64,000 nucleotides of DNA from Parafrigoribacterium mesophilum (GCF_039652555.1 NZ_JBDJAF010000001.1:310001-374000); one strand, 5' to 3'; shown: positions 33,604 to 42,956, counted from the stretch's first letter. Notes: generated from the letters alone by a model not told the origin. Numbers and translations are program-made.

Positions 33604-34530
33604 TTAGCGGGTGATGGTGCCGGTGAGGGAGGCGACTGGGCGTAGTAGTAGTGGTCTGGCGGCGTACCAGGCGGCGGCCATGACCAGGATGGAGGTGGCG
33701 AAGATCCAGAAGCCGACCCAGTTCTCGTTGTTGCTGCCGCCATACATGTGGTTGAGGTTGCGTAGTGCTCCGGTGGCCAGTACCAGGGTGACGTGCACGA
33801 TGGTGAACAGGACGTAGTAGAGCATGACCGGGAAGTGGATGGCCCGGGCGATCTCGATCGGATAGATCCGGTTTAAGGTGGTGGCGTTCTTGGGCCAGGC
33901 CCCGGACATCCGTATCCCGGTGATGAAGGCGAGGGGTGCGGCGATGAAGACGGTGACGAAGTAGGCGATTAGTTGCAGGCTGTTGTAGTTGACCCAACCG
34001 TTTTCGGTGGGCCAGTTCAGGGACGCGTATTGGATGGCGACCGAGATCGAGTTGGGGATCACGTCCCAGTGCAGCGGGACGATGCGCATCCATTGGCCGG
34101 TGGGAAACAGCAGGATCAGGAAGATGATGCCGTTGGCTACCCAGAAGGCGGCCAGGCTGAGGTGGAACCACAGGTGCAGGCTGATCTTGGTCGGGGTGCC
34201 CTTGGTGCGGATCAGGCCCTTGTTGTTGCGGGTCCAGTGCGCCGGCGGCCGGGCGGTGGTGCGCACCTGCCAACCGGACCGGATGATCAGGATGATGAAG
34301 AAGAAGTTCAGGAAGTGCTGCCAGGACAACCAGGCCGGAAAACCCACCGGCGCCACCTTGGGCAGCTCGGATTGGCCGGAGAAGTCGGTCATGAACGACT
34401 GCACCGCCGGCAGTTGGCGCAGTCCCTTAGCCACCAGCACGACCACGACCAGGGCGACTAGCGCTGCGAGGGTGATCACCGCCGGTTTGAACCACCGGGC
34501 GGCGGTGACCGATTTCGACTCCGCCGTCAC
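33604..34530 (-). CDS. Di-heme cytochrome b561-type membrane protein
   Basis: 308 residues, a stand-alone homolog of the N-terminal half of the Mo-cytochrome fusion at 9.6-11.4 kb. Shared blocks include ELPxxAPVGFPAWL, WQHFLN, TGQWMR.VP..WDVIPNSISVAIQYASL, GWVNYNSLQLIAYF and HVTLVL.TGALRNLNHMYG. Four matching histidines (QHFLN, WFHLS, AIHFPV, TIVHVT) suggest two hemes. Its ATG overlaps the etfA stop, so it is the last gene of the catabolic operon. It likely takes electrons from the ETF or dehydrogenase and passes them to quinone. Confidence 0.85.
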   Translation of the reverse strand: MTAESKSVTAARWFKPAVITLAALVALVVVVLVAKGLRQLPAVQSFMTDFSGQSELPKVAPVGFPAWLSWQHFLNFFFIILIIRSGWQVRTTARPPAHWTRNNKGLIRTKGTPTKISLHLWFHLSLAAFWVANGIIFLILLFPTGQWMRIVPLHWDVIPNSISVAIQYASLNWPTENGWVNYNSLQLIAYFVTVFIAAPLAFITGIRMSGAWPKNATTLNRIYPIEIARAIHFPVMLYYVLFTIVHVTLVLATGALRNLNHMYGGSNNENWVGFWIFATSILVMAAAWYAARPLLLRPVASLTGTITR

Positions 34531-35501
34531 GATGCGGCTCGCTCTTTCAGCGCCTCGATCAGTTGCGGCACCACGGTGAACACGTCTCCGACAATGCCGT
34601 AGTCCGCGATCTCGAAAATCGGCGCGTCGGCGTCCTTGTTGATCGCCACGATCGTCTTGGCGGTCTGCATGCCGGCCCGATGCTGGATCGCGCCGGAAAT
34701 ACCCAACGCGATATACAGCTGCGGCGACACCGTGGTTCCGGTCTGGCCCACCTGGGAAGTCTGCGGCACGTACCCGGCATCCACCGCCGCGCGGGAAGCA
34801 CCCACCGCCGCGCCGAGCGCATCCGCGAGTCGCTCGACCAGTTCGAACTTCTCCTTGGAGCCAAGGCCCCGGCCGCCGGAGACGACCACTTTCGCCTCCC
34901 GCAACTCCGGACGGGAGGAGGTGCCCACCGCATCCGTGATCCCGTCGACCACCGCGGAAGTCGCGGCGTCGGCGCTCACCTGAACGGTGCTGACGGTCGG
35001 CGTCGCGGCCGTGGCACGCTCCTCGATGGCCCCCGCACGCAGCGTCACGATCGCCGGCCCGCCCTCCACGGTCGACTCGACCGTGTAGGCGCCGCCGAAA
35101 ATCGAATGAGTGGCGACGATCCTTCCGGCATCCGAACGCACATCCACCGCATCAATGCACAGGCCACCCTTCAGACGCACCGCCAGACGGGCGGCAACAT
35201 CGCGGCCCTGAACCGAGTTAGTGACCAGGATCGCGGCCGGCTCCACCGCCGCAGTGGCGGCCACCAACGCCTCCAACTGCGGGCCAACCAGCAGCGTGCC
35301 GACCTGGTCGCACTCCGCCAAATACACCCGCTGCGCGCCCAGACCGCCCAGGGCATCAACCAACTCGGCCCCGCCGCCCGGGGCGACGGCAACCACCGCG
35401 ACCGGTGTGCCCAGCCGTCCGGCGGCAGCAAGCAACGACGAGGCGGTGCCCAGGATCTGCCCGGTACCGGACAGTTCGATCAGAACAAGAATGTTGGACA
35501 T
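34527..35501 (-). CDS. etfA: Electron transfer flavoprotein, alpha subunit
   Basis: 324 residues. The N-terminal half is the ETF fold; the C-terminal FAD domain is clear: VVSGGRGLGSKEKFELVERL, GYVPQTSQVGQTGTTVSPQL, GISGAIQHRAGMQ, TIVAINKDADAPIF, with the closing IADYGIVGDVF motif. It pairs with EtfB upstream. The usual role is carrying electrons from a flavin dehydrogenase to a membrane acceptor. Here a FAD-dependent dehydrogenase lies upstream and a di-heme cytochrome b immediately downstream, rather than the usual ETF-quinone oxidoreductase. Confidence 0.95.
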   Translation of the reverse strand: MSNILVLIELSGTGQILGTASSLLAAAGRLGTPVAVVAVAPGGGAELVDALGGLGAQRVYLAECDQVGTLLVGPQLEALVAATAAVEPAAILVTNSVQGRDVAARLAVRLKGGLCIDAVDVRSDAGRIVATHSIFGGAYTVESTVEGGPAIVTLRAGAIEERATAATPTVSTVQVSADAATSAVVDGITDAVGTSSRPELREAKVVVSGGRGLGSKEKFELVERLADALGAAVGASRAAVDAGYVPQTSQVGQTGTTVSPQLYIALGISGAIQHRAGMQTAKTIVAINKDADAPIFEIADYGIVGDVFTVVPQLIEALKERAAS

Positions 35502-35543
35502 GTCAGCTTCCTTCGATCGTTAGATAAGCAGCAGGTCAGCGTG

Positions 35544-36323
35544 TCAGATCAGGTGGCCCGCGGCCAGGAATTCCGCCAACTCCACGCCCGCGTTGCCCTC
35601 GTCAACAACCTTCCGGCCCGCGGTACGCGACGGTCGCTGCGCGGTAGTCAGCACCACCGAGCGACCACCACCGGACAGCTCATCGGCACCCAGACCCAGC
35701 TCGCCCACCGTGAACACGGTCAGCGGCTTCTTCTTCGCCGAGAGGATGCCCTTGAAATTCGGAAACCGCACCTCCGGAGCGCGCTCAGTCACCGACACCA
35801 CCGCCGGCACACCGCAGTGCACCGCCATGCTGCCGCTCTCCGTGCCCCGCACCCCGCGAACTTCAGCCTCGGAAATCTCCACCGCATCCAGGAAACTCAG
35901 GTGCGGCACGCCCAGGTGCTCCGCGACCATTGCCGGAATCACCCCACCACGACCATCAGTGGACTCATTGCCGGCAACGACCAGATCGTACCCGGACTTC
36001 GCCACCGCCGCCGAAAGCACCGTCGCCGTGCGACCCAGGTCCGCACCGGCCAACGCATCATCCAGCACATGCACCGCAGCATCCGCCCCCAACGACAACC
36101 CCTTACGCAACGCCGCCGTCACCGAACCCGGCCCCATCGACAACACCACCACCTCGGTACCCTTATGGGCATCCTTGAACCGCAACGCCACCTCCAGAGC
36201 CCGCTCCCCGATCTCATCAATAATCGGCTCACTCGCCGCCCGATCCAGAATCCCCGTCACCGGATCCAACCTGCGCTCCTCATACGTATCAGGCACCTGC
36301 TTCAACAGCACGACCATCTTCAT
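35544..36323 (-). CDS. etfB: Electron transfer flavoprotein, beta subunit
   Basis: 259 residues. Recognisable by MVVLLKQVPDTYEERRLDP, NEIGERALEVALRF-like residues (IIDEIGERALEVALRF), VVAGNESTDGRGGVIPAM and VRFPNFKGILSAKKKPL. ATG 36323 has AAGGAG upstream; the open frame extends further without support. It is 42 bp before etfA. The base composition rises here compared with the genes upstream in the run, so this part of the operon may have a different history. Confidence 0.95.
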   Translation of the reverse strand: MKMVVLLKQVPDTYEERRLDPVTGILDRAASEPIIDEIGERALEVALRFKDAHKGTEVVVLSMGPGSVTAALRKGLSLGADAAVHVLDDALAGADLGRTATVLSAAVAKSGYDLVVAGNESTDGRGGVIPAMVAEHLGVPHLSFLDAVEISEAEVRGVRGTESGSMAVHCGVPAVVSVTERAPEVRFPNFKGILSAKKKPLTVFTVGELGLGADELSGGGRSVVLTTAQRPSRTAGRKVVDEGNAGVELAEFLAAGHLI

Positions 36324-36354
36324 AGCTCGCTCCTTCTGCAACTGGCGGACCGGG

Positions 36355-37746
36355 TCACTTACTTGTCGCAACGGTTAAGACGACGCCCGGGTTTAGCAGC
36401 CCCCGGGGATCCAGTGCAGTCTTGATGGCTCTCATCGCGTTGATGTCGTCGGCGCTTCGAGTGCGAGAGAGCCAGGGAGCCTTCGCAATACCGACACCGT
36501 GTTCTGAACAGACGCTTCCCGCATAGGCCACGACCAAGTCGAGAATCGTGCTAGTCAATTCCTCGTCTTCTGGGTCAACGCCTAACAGGTTGACATGGAA
36601 GTTCCCCTCATTCAGATGTCCAAATAAATACAGTTCAGCGTGTGGGCGGGTGCGTGCTACCAGTTCACGCAGGTCGGTCTCGAAGGACGCAAGCACGCGG
36701 GTCGGGACTGTGACGTCAAGCTTGAGTGGAATACCGCGCTGATTGATCGATCCAGAATGTTCCTCGCGCAGTGCCCACAGTGCCGCTCTCCCCGGCTGGT
36801 CGGCAGCCACGGCAACGTCTAACACGTTTGTGGTGGTAGACAGCGCCTCAGCCAATTCGTCGGTGGGGTCGGTCCGATCGGCGCATTCGATCAGCAGATA
36901 GGCCGGATGCTTCTGAGCGAACGGGCTCGATACCTTCTCATTGTGTGCGCAGACCAGTTCCAACCCGTCAAGGTAGAAGACTTCAGCTGCCTCCAGTGTT
37001 CTGAGATCCGCCTTGAGCAGGCCCAGCACCTGGAGTGCGGACGCGGTCGAATCGACGGCGAGCAGGGCGACCGTACGGCATTTGTAGAGCGGGACAAGCC
37101 GTAATCGAGCTTGGGTTATTATGCCCAGTGTTCCCTCACTTCCTACAAAGAGTGACGGTAGATCGTATCCGGCGTTGTCCTTTGTGAGGCCACTCATCCG
37201 GCTCACGATGGTGCCATCTGCCAGTACCACCTCTAATCCGGCCACCGACGCCCTCGTTGTGCCGTAACGCAATACCTTCTCTCCGCCGGCGTTGGTAGCC
37301 ACTATGCCGCCGATGGTCGCGCTGTCGCGGGGGGTGAGGTCGACCGGCATATCGAGCCCAACGCTGCGTACGTGCCGGTGGAGGGCCGCCAGAGTGACAC
37401 CGGCCCCTACGGTTGTTTGGGCTGCGTCCATGTCGACTGGCTCGAGGGTCGTGAGTCTACGTGTGGAGAGCACCAGTTCACCATGGCGTGGAACACCGCC
37501 ACCGACGAGACCCGTGTTGCCGCCCTGTGCAACGACGGCGACATCGTGGGTGGCGGCCGCTCGCATTGTCAAGGCAACTTCCTGCGTATTTGCTGGCGAG
37601 ACCACCATGCTCGCGCTGCCAACGAATCTTCCCGTCCAGTCAATTTCGTTGGTGCGCTTGATGTCGGGGTCAGTAATCACATACCGCTCCCCTAGCGCTT
37701 CGCGCAGTTCGTCATCCAAGGACTTGAGAGATTTCGAGCGATTCAC
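36355..37746 (-). CDS. FAD-binding D-2-hydroxyacid dehydrogenase (GlcD/DLD type)
   Basis: 463 residues of the PCMH/vanillyl-alcohol-oxidase flavoprotein family. FAD domain: VVAQGGNTGLVGGGVP, and DLTPRDSATIGGIVATNAGG. C-terminal FAD-oxidase end: ELYLFGHLNEGNFHVNLLG, CSEHGVGIAK and ALDPRGLLNPG. Members include D-lactate, glycolate and D-2-hydroxyglutarate dehydrogenases, several of which use ETF as acceptor. etfB starts 31 bp later, which supports that here. GTG 37746 is preferred, with AGAAGG upstream. The exact hydroxyacid is unknown. Confidence 0.9.
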   Translation of the reverse strand: MNRSKSLKSLDDELREALGERYVITDPDIKRTNEIDWTGRFVGSASMVVSPANTQEVALTMRAAATHDVAVVAQGGNTGLVGGGVPRHGELVLSTRRLTTLEPVDMDAAQTTVGAGVTLAALHRHVRSVGLDMPVDLTPRDSATIGGIVATNAGGEKVLRYGTTRASVAGLEVVLADGTIVSRMSGLTKDNAGYDLPSLFVGSEGTLGIITQARLRLVPLYKCRTVALLAVDSTASALQVLGLLKADLRTLEAAEVFYLDGLELVCAHNEKVSSPFAQKHPAYLLIECADRTDPTDELAEALSTTTNVLDVAVAADQPGRAALWALREEHSGSINQRGIPLKLDVTVPTRVLASFETDLRELVARTRPHAELYLFGHLNEGNFHVNLLGVDPEDEELTSTILDLVVAYAGSVCSEHGVGIAKAPWLSRTRSADDINAMRAIKTALDPRGLLNPGVVLTVATSK

Positions 37747-37851
37747 GGTGACCCTTCTTCTTATGGGGTTGACTGAACGGAGGGAATGCATCGCCGTACG
37801 CCGTCGTTGATGGCTGCGGCCTTGCATTAGCTCGCTGATTGTCTGTGGATG

Positions 37852-38700
37852 TTACGTCAGCACTAGTGCACGTGGAACGGTGCTTGCGGCAGCGTCAATC
37901 CAGCCGGCGTCGAGCCCTGCGCCTTTTAGCGCCTCGACAAGTTGGTGAAGTGCTTCCGGAGGCGGTGGGCTGTCAGGTTGGCCCGCGTCTGAGGACAGAA
38001 TGAGGAGCGGCCCCGCGGCTTTTGCGACGGCCACCAGCTTGGTAACAGTCATTCCTGGCTGGTGCCACATTTGATAGGCAGTGATTTCGACGTGCGCTCC
38101 GAGACCAGCAAGCTCTTCGATTTCGGCCGGGGACATACCGGGAACTGTGTAAGACGGGTGAGTGAGCAATACCCGTGAAATGTTTCGACGGCGGGCTTGG
38201 TCGATGAGCCAACGGCACTCGGCTCGGCTCACGTGTCCTGTGCACAACACCGCGTCGTGTTCCGCAATAAGATCCAGGATCAAGCTGGCGTTGCGACCGA
38301 CCGGACTATCTTCGCCTTCTATCGGTGGGATGGAAAGTGAGTATGGATCTAGTCGTCCATCTAAGTCGCCCAGGCGAGGCAACGCAGCTTCCACTTGTGT
38401 ATGCGAGTCAGATGTTGGGAACCAGACCATCCGTCCGGCGGTTTCCAGTGCGGCTAGTACCGCGGCCGGGTTTACTCCGCCAACCGCTGTGTTCAGTGCT
38501 ATTCCACCCACAACTTCCATTCCGGTGTGCCGGGATAACGCCGCGGCGCGGCTCACGGTTGGTTCGTGATGAGCCTTCAAGACAAAACCGGTGAACCCTG
38601 CTGCCTCGTACTGGGCACAGATGTCGTCGTCGGTGCCGATGCGGGCGATCACGTCCGGCGCACTATGAACATGTACGTCAAACAAGAGATTCGCTCCCAT
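37852..38700 (-). CDS. DUF6282-type metal-dependent hydrolase (amidohydrolase fold)
   Basis: 282 residues. The HxH metal motif opens the protein (LLFDVHVHSAPDV), followed by LKAHHEPTV, a His in CTGHVSRAE, LLTHPSY and the closing Asp in LILSSDAGQP: the order of an amidohydrolase/PHP-like TIM barrel with a metal centre. The substrate is unknown; the context with a nitrilase-like protein suggests hydrolysis of an amide, lactone or cyclic intermediate. The start overlaps the nitrilase gene by 23 bp; ATG 38715 is the alternative. Confidence 0.75.
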   Translation of the reverse strand: MGANLLFDVHVHSAPDVIARIGTDDDICAQYEAAGFTGFVLKAHHEPTVSRAAALSRHTGMEVVGGIALNTAVGGVNPAAVLAALETAGRMVWFPTSDSHTQVEAALPRLGDLDGRLDPYSLSIPPIEGEDSPVGRNASLILDLIAEHDAVLCTGHVSRAECRWLIDQARRRNISRVLLTHPSYTVPGMSPAEIEELAGLGAHVEITAYQMWHQPGMTVTKLVAVAKAAGPLLILSSDAGQPDSPPPPEALHQLVEALKGAGLDAGWIDAAASTVPRALVLT

Positions 38701-39535
38701 GGAGCCGACGCACATGCTTGGAGACTAAGTCCAGTCGCAGCTCGCGCAGTAATGGAACGTCCTTCCGGAGCTTGCGCAGCGAGGCGATGTCCAAGTCAGC
38801 GCTGATGACTCCGAGTTTGTGGTCAGCTTGTGCGATCACTTCACCTCGTGGGCCGATAATTCGCGACCCGCCCCAGAACGGCTTGCCGTCTTCGAAACCC
38901 GCGCGGTTGGCGAAGACGACGTAGCACTGTAGCGTTCTTGCCGCGTGAGCCAGGATGGCTAGCCAAGTTTGCGCCGCTTCGTCTTCAGTACGGCGGCCGA
39001 GGCTTGCTGCAGGAATTATGAGTACTTCAGCACCAGCATGAGCGGCAAGCCACGGCATGACGGGGTGCCAGGCGTCGTTGCAGATCAAGGTCGCGACTTG
39101 AACACCGTGCAGGTTGGCTTGAACCAGGTCGGCTCCCTCGGTGTAGCACTCTTGCTCATTCCACGGTTCGTACGAGACAAGATGCAGCTTTCGTTGGACA
39201 CAACGTGCCGCTCCTACTTGGACGAATGAGTTGTAGGGCTTCAAACCGTTGTTTGCCTCCACGATCCCCAGACCGATGGTTTGGCCGGGCTTGGCCAATC
39301 GACTAAGCCTCTTATCGCTCACATCGATCGGCCTCGGTACTTGATCTGGTCGGAACGAAAACCCCGAAACCGACATTTCCGGGGTGATAATCAATTCTGC
39401 CCCTGGCACCTCGGCGGTCAGTGAGGCGATCTGTTCGAGGTTCTGGCTGACGTTTCCCCGTGTTGGAGTAGTTTGCAGGGCAGCCACACGAAGTAGTGCG
39501 GCTGCCCCGTTACCTACGGATGCCTGTTGCGTCAC
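38678..39535 (-). CDS. Carbon-nitrogen hydrolase (nitrilase superfamily)
   Basis: 285 residues. The catalytic Glu-Lys-Cys set is present: E in IITPEMSVSGF, K in CVQRKLHLVSYEPWNE and C in ATLICNDAWHPV. These enzymes hydrolyse amides, nitriles or carbamoyl groups in the cytoplasm. The GTG start overlaps the stop of the substrate-binding protein gene by GTGA. In this operon it probably acts on the imported compound or its oxidation product. Amidase is more likely than nitrilase, given the NDAWHP context. Confidence 0.88.
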   Translation of the reverse strand: MTQQASVGNGAAALLRVAALQTTPTRGNVSQNLEQIASLTAEVPGAELIITPEMSVSGFSFRPDQVPRPIDVSDKRLSRLAKPGQTIGLGIVEANNGLKPYNSFVQVGAARCVQRKLHLVSYEPWNEQECYTEGADLVQANLHGVQVATLICNDAWHPVMPWLAAHAGAEVLIIPAASLGRRTEDEAAQTWLAILAHAARTLQCYVVFANRAGFEDGKPFWGGSRIIGPRGEVIAQADHKLGVISADLDIASLRKLRKDVPLLRELRLDLVSKHVRRLHGSESLV

Positions 39536-40488
39536 TTAAGGTCGTTGTCGGTGAGGAACGTGGTCGCAACGGCCTCTGGTGATTTCCCGTCGACGTCGAC
39601 GGATGCGTTGAGCTTCTGTAGCGTCGCGTTCGTTAACTTTTCAGTGATCGGCTTCATTGCCGCTTCGACGGCGGGGTTCTTTTGCATGAAGTCTTGACGG
39701 ACAGTCAGTGACAAGTTGTAAAAGGGGAAGAAGTTCTTGTCATCTTTGAGCACGGTTAGTCCCAGGCCAGCGATGCGTCCGTCGGTGGCGAAAGCTTCAC
39801 CAAAATTGCACGGGTTACCGGTCGATACGGAGTTGTAGATCGGCCCCTCCGCGAGCGTCGCAACCTCGCTGTCGGGTACGTTGATGCCGTATGCGGCCTT
39901 AAGTCCGGGCCAACCGTCATTACGACCGAGGAACTCGGACGCTCCACAAAAACTAGCGTCCTTGGGGTCGGTTTGGGACAAAGCCGCATAGTCTGAGAGG
40001 GTCTTGACCTTCAACTTCTCGGCCGTCTCCGTCTTTACGGCCACCGCATAGGTATTGTTCGCCGCTGCCGCCGGCATCCAGACAATTTTGTTCTGTGCCA
40101 AGTCCATGTCTCGGACTTTTATGTACTGGTCGTCAGCGTCGTGCACAGGCTCGGTCTGTTTGAGGAAGCTGATCCATCCGGTCCCGGTGTATTCCCAGTA
40201 CATGTCGATGTTGCCACTCGTCTCGGCGGCACGCACTGTGTCTGATCCCGACATTCCGCAGACTCGTTTGACGGTAGCTCCTTGAGCTTCGAGCCGTTGC
40301 GCGGTGATCTCACAGAGGATGAGTTGTTCGGTAAATTCTTTCGATCCGACTGCCACGTGTATCCCCTTGAGTGGACCGCTCGAGTTCGCGCCGGCCGCGG
40401 GCGGGTTTCCTTCGGACCCGCCCAGTGCACATCCGCTCAGAGTCATGACGCCGATACTCAGTACCGCCAGTAGTGCTTTTCCACGCAT
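39532..40488 (-). CDS. OpuC-type ABC transporter substrate-binding lipoprotein
   Basis: 318 residues. A lipoprotein signal ends at TLSGC (lipobox). The mature part follows the glycine betaine/choline/carnitine binding-protein plan: VAVGSKEFTEQLILCEITAQ, ETSGNIDMYWEYTGTGW, EGPIYNSVSTGNPCNFGEAFATDGRIAGLGL and FPFYNLSLTVR. The family binds quaternary ammonium or related onium solutes in an aromatic cage. It feeds the permease pair and ATPase upstream in the same operon. Confidence 0.9.
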   Translation of the reverse strand: MRGKALLAVLSIGVMTLSGCALGGSEGNPPAAGANSSGPLKGIHVAVGSKEFTEQLILCEITAQRLEAQGATVKRVCGMSGSDTVRAAETSGNIDMYWEYTGTGWISFLKQTEPVHDADDQYIKVRDMDLAQNKIVWMPAAAANNTYAVAVKTETAEKLKVKTLSDYAALSQTDPKDASFCGASEFLGRNDGWPGLKAAYGINVPDSEVATLAEGPIYNSVSTGNPCNFGEAFATDGRIAGLGLTVLKDDKNFFPFYNLSLTVRQDFMQKNPAVEAAMKPITEKLTNATLQKLNASVDVDGKSPEAVATTFLTDNDLK

Positions 40489-40535
40489 TGTGTATCTCCT
40501 TTGAAACAGTTTTCGGATTTTCTGGTTTTCTTGCG

Positions 40536-41291
40536 TTAGAGCCCTCGGGGTCGGAGGAAGCGCTCTCCGATGCTGGCAGCCCAGTCGACGAGCAATGCCA
40601 AGGCGACCGTGAGCAGGCTCCCTACGACCAACACTGGGAGTCGGTTGAGCACTATCCCGGTGGTGATGATGGACCCGAGGCCACCGGCATTCGTGAAGGT
40701 TGCGAGAGTGGCGACACCGACGTTTAAAATGAGTGCGACTCGAACCCCTGCCAGAATGAGGGGGACGGCTAGCGGGAGTTCAATGGTGCGAAGTACCATT
40801 CCACGCGTCATTCCCATTCCCCGTCCGGCATCAATAAGGGTGCGGTCGACCTGCTGGATGCCGACCATGGTGTTTCGAAGCACTGGCAGAAGCGCGTAGA
40901 TGACCAGTGCGACCACTGCCATCCAGAATCCGATTCCAAACAGGATTGCGAAAAGTACGAGGACGCCGATCGAGGGAATGGCTTGTCCTCCGCTTGCCAA
41001 CGCCAAGACGGGACCACTTATCCTGCGTGCACCTTGTCGCGTGAGCGCGATGCCCAGTGGTACGGCAATCAGGATGGTGGCGATGGTGGAGATGACGACA
41101 AGGTTCACATGTTGCAATGTGGCCGTAATGATGGTGTCAGTCGATAGGGCACGAAGTTCAATCGAGTCCAAGTTTGCAAGGTTGATGTAGCTCAAGACCC
41201 CGAGCACGAGCGATATGGCAATAGTGGGAAGTATCCAATACCCGGCCAGTCCGCGACCAGTTTTTGATCGCTCTGCGAGTACTGTGCTCAC
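40536..41291 (-). CDS. OpuC-type ABC transporter permease 1
   Basis: 251 residues and about five to six membrane helices. It carries the BPD_transp_1 coupling loop (GRGMGMTRGMVLRTIELPLAVPLILAG). One of two permeases of the OpuC-type importer. It overlaps the ATPase gene by ATGA (41288-41291). Osmoprotectant importers of this kind often have two permease subunits, as here. Confidence 0.92.
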   Translation of the reverse strand: MSTVLAERSKTGRGLAGYWILPTIAISLVLGVLSYINLANLDSIELRALSTDTIITATLQHVNLVVISTIATILIAVPLGIALTRQGARRISGPVLALASGGQAIPSIGVLVLFAILFGIGFWMAVVALVIYALLPVLRNTMVGIQQVDRTLIDAGRGMGMTRGMVLRTIELPLAVPLILAGVRVALILNVGVATLATFTNAGGLGSIITTGIVLNRLPVLVVGSLLTVALALLVDWAASIGERFLRPRGL

Positions 41292-42304
41292 GGCGTCATC
41301 GTCGCCATCTGCGTGTCGCCCTGCCGGGCGGCGGCAAGAAGTAATTGTTGGAGCCCCACGCTTACGTGGCGCCCATCAGCTGCTGTGAAAGCTATGGCAG
41401 TAGCCGTGCTGCCGAGGATTCGCTCCAGAGCATCCTGAATCGTGGTAGTCGACATAGCCGTGATCGTGCCAGCGCCGACGTCGGTATCTGGCATGTTCTC
41501 GAACCGGATGTCGCCGAGGGTGAGTAACGCCAATCGCTTGATCGCGGCACCCCCGCCGACAAAGTTACGGACGAATTCGTCCGCGGGATTGGTCAAGATC
41601 TCGAGCGGAGTGGCAAACTGGGCGATCCGGCAGCCGTCGTCAAAGATCGCGATTCGATCTCCTAGGCGAAGCGCCTCGTCAATATCGTGCGTCACAAAGA
41701 CAATGGTCTTTTTCAGACGCTTCTGAAGGCTAAGGAACTCATCTTGAAGTTTCCGCCGCGTCACTGGGTCGACTGCGGCAAACGGCTCATCCATTAGCAT
41801 GATCGGAGGATCTGCGGCCAACGCCCGCGCCACTCCAACGCGTTGTTGCTGACCGCCAGAAAGTTGCTTCGGATACCGTTCGCCGTACTTGGGATCCAAC
41901 CCGACGAGTTTCAAAAGCTCAGCGGTTCGCGCCGTTCTCACCGCTTTGGATATTCCGTTCATCTTGGGGACCAACTCAACATTGGCGGCGACAGTCAAGT
42001 GAGGCAGCAGGCCAACATGCTGAATGACGTAGCCGATGCCCCGGCGCAACAGGTCGACATCGACGTTCGTTACGTCTTTGCCGTCAATCCAGATCTTGCC
42101 TTCGCTTGGTTCGACCAGGCGGTTGATCATTCGCAAAGTGGTCGTCTTCCCGCATCCGGACGGGCCCACCAGCACAACGAACTCACCAGACCGTATCGAG
42201 AGGGACAGGCCGCTGACGGCCCTCACGTCTTGAAGCGGATATTGCTTCGACACATTTTCGAGCTGGATCATTGTGCCGGGTTCAGCGTTATTTCGATCAG
42301 ACAT
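41288..42304 (-). CDS. OpuC-type ABC transporter ATPase
   Basis: 338 residues. Walker A VGPSGCGKTTTLRM, Q-loop YVIQHVGLLPHLTVAAN, signature LSGGQQQRVGVARA, Walker B IMLMDEPFAAVDP, H-loop FVTHDIDEA. The last 80 residues resemble a shortened CBS-type regulatory tail (ISTTTIQDALERIL-like). It powers the quaternary-amine-type importer. The ATG overlaps the stop of permease 2 by 8 bp. Confidence 0.93.
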   Translation of the reverse strand: MSDRNNAEPGTMIQLENVSKQYPLQDVRAVSGLSLSIRSGEFVVLVGPSGCGKTTTLRMINRLVEPSEGKIWIDGKDVTNVDVDLLRRGIGYVIQHVGLLPHLTVAANVELVPKMNGISKAVRTARTAELLKLVGLDPKYGERYPKQLSGGQQQRVGVARALAADPPIMLMDEPFAAVDPVTRRKLQDEFLSLQKRLKKTIVFVTHDIDEALRLGDRIAIFDDGCRIAQFATPLEILTNPADEFVRNFVGGGAAIKRLALLTLGDIRFENMPDTDVGAGTITAMSTTTIQDALERILGSTATAIAFTAADGRHVSVGLQQLLLAAARQGDTQMATMTP

Positions 42305-42944
42305 CGAGACCTCGTGGTGTTGTGAATTTGCCTATGAGCGAGAAGATCAGGTCGAGGACCAGTGCCACCAGAACGACCCCGATGACCCCGGTCACGACTT
42401 CGTTGAGTGCGTTGGCCCCACCGATTCGCGCCAAGCCGCGGAAAATTAGCTCGCCAAGTCCGGGGCCCGCCACTGCTGCAGCTATCGCAGCTGTTGCCAC
42501 CAGCATGATCACGGCGACACGGATACCGTTGAGGATCGCCGGCCACGCGAGTGGAAACACGATGACGATCAGTCGCCGTCGGTTACCCATCCCTAAACCA
42601 CGCGCGGCATCTATCACGGCCGGATCTACGCCAGCGATGCCCGTAACAGTATTCTGCAGGATCGGAAAGATTCCGTAGACCGTGAGAGCAGCGATCGTAG
42701 GCCCCGCGCCCAGTCCGAACAAGGGAATCATGAGCGCAAATAATGCGTATGACGGGATCGTCAATAGCGTGCCTGAAATTGATAAGGACGCCTGACGCAG
42801 CGCCGGCCGGGATTCGACAAAGAATCCCAGGCCGACGCCGACTACGGCGGCAATACTCACACTGATCAACACGGCTTCCAAGTGCTGTTGCGCTAGGAAG
42901 AAGACGTGGTTTGCGTTTTCTGCCAGGTAGTCGATCAACGTCAT
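42297..42944 (-). CDS. OpuC-type ABC transporter permease 2
   Basis: 215 residues with about five membrane helices and the coupling motif ARGLGMGNRRRLIVIVFPLAWPAI. It matches permease 1 in plan (SVSIAAVVGVGLGFFVE, then IPSYALFALMIPLFGLGAGP). It follows an alpha/beta hydrolase gene after 12 bp and overlaps the ATPase. With the binding protein the four genes make a complete importer. Confidence 0.92.
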   Translation of the reverse strand: MTLIDYLAENANHVFFLAQQHLEAVLISVSIAAVVGVGLGFFVESRPALRQASLSISGTLLTIPSYALFALMIPLFGLGAGPTIAALTVYGIFPILQNTVTGIAGVDPAVIDAARGLGMGNRRRLIVIVFPLAWPAILNGIRVAVIMLVATAAIAAAVAGPGLGELIFRGLARIGGANALNEVVTGVIGVVLVALVLDLIFSLIGKFTTPRGLDV

Positions 42945-42956
42945 GATCCGGGCCTA

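Noticed and set aside
34563..36425. A 620-codon plus-strand open frame
   Set aside because: It runs antisense to etfA and etfB, which have clear domains. The Arg/His-rich translation is a typical shadow of high-GC coding DNA.
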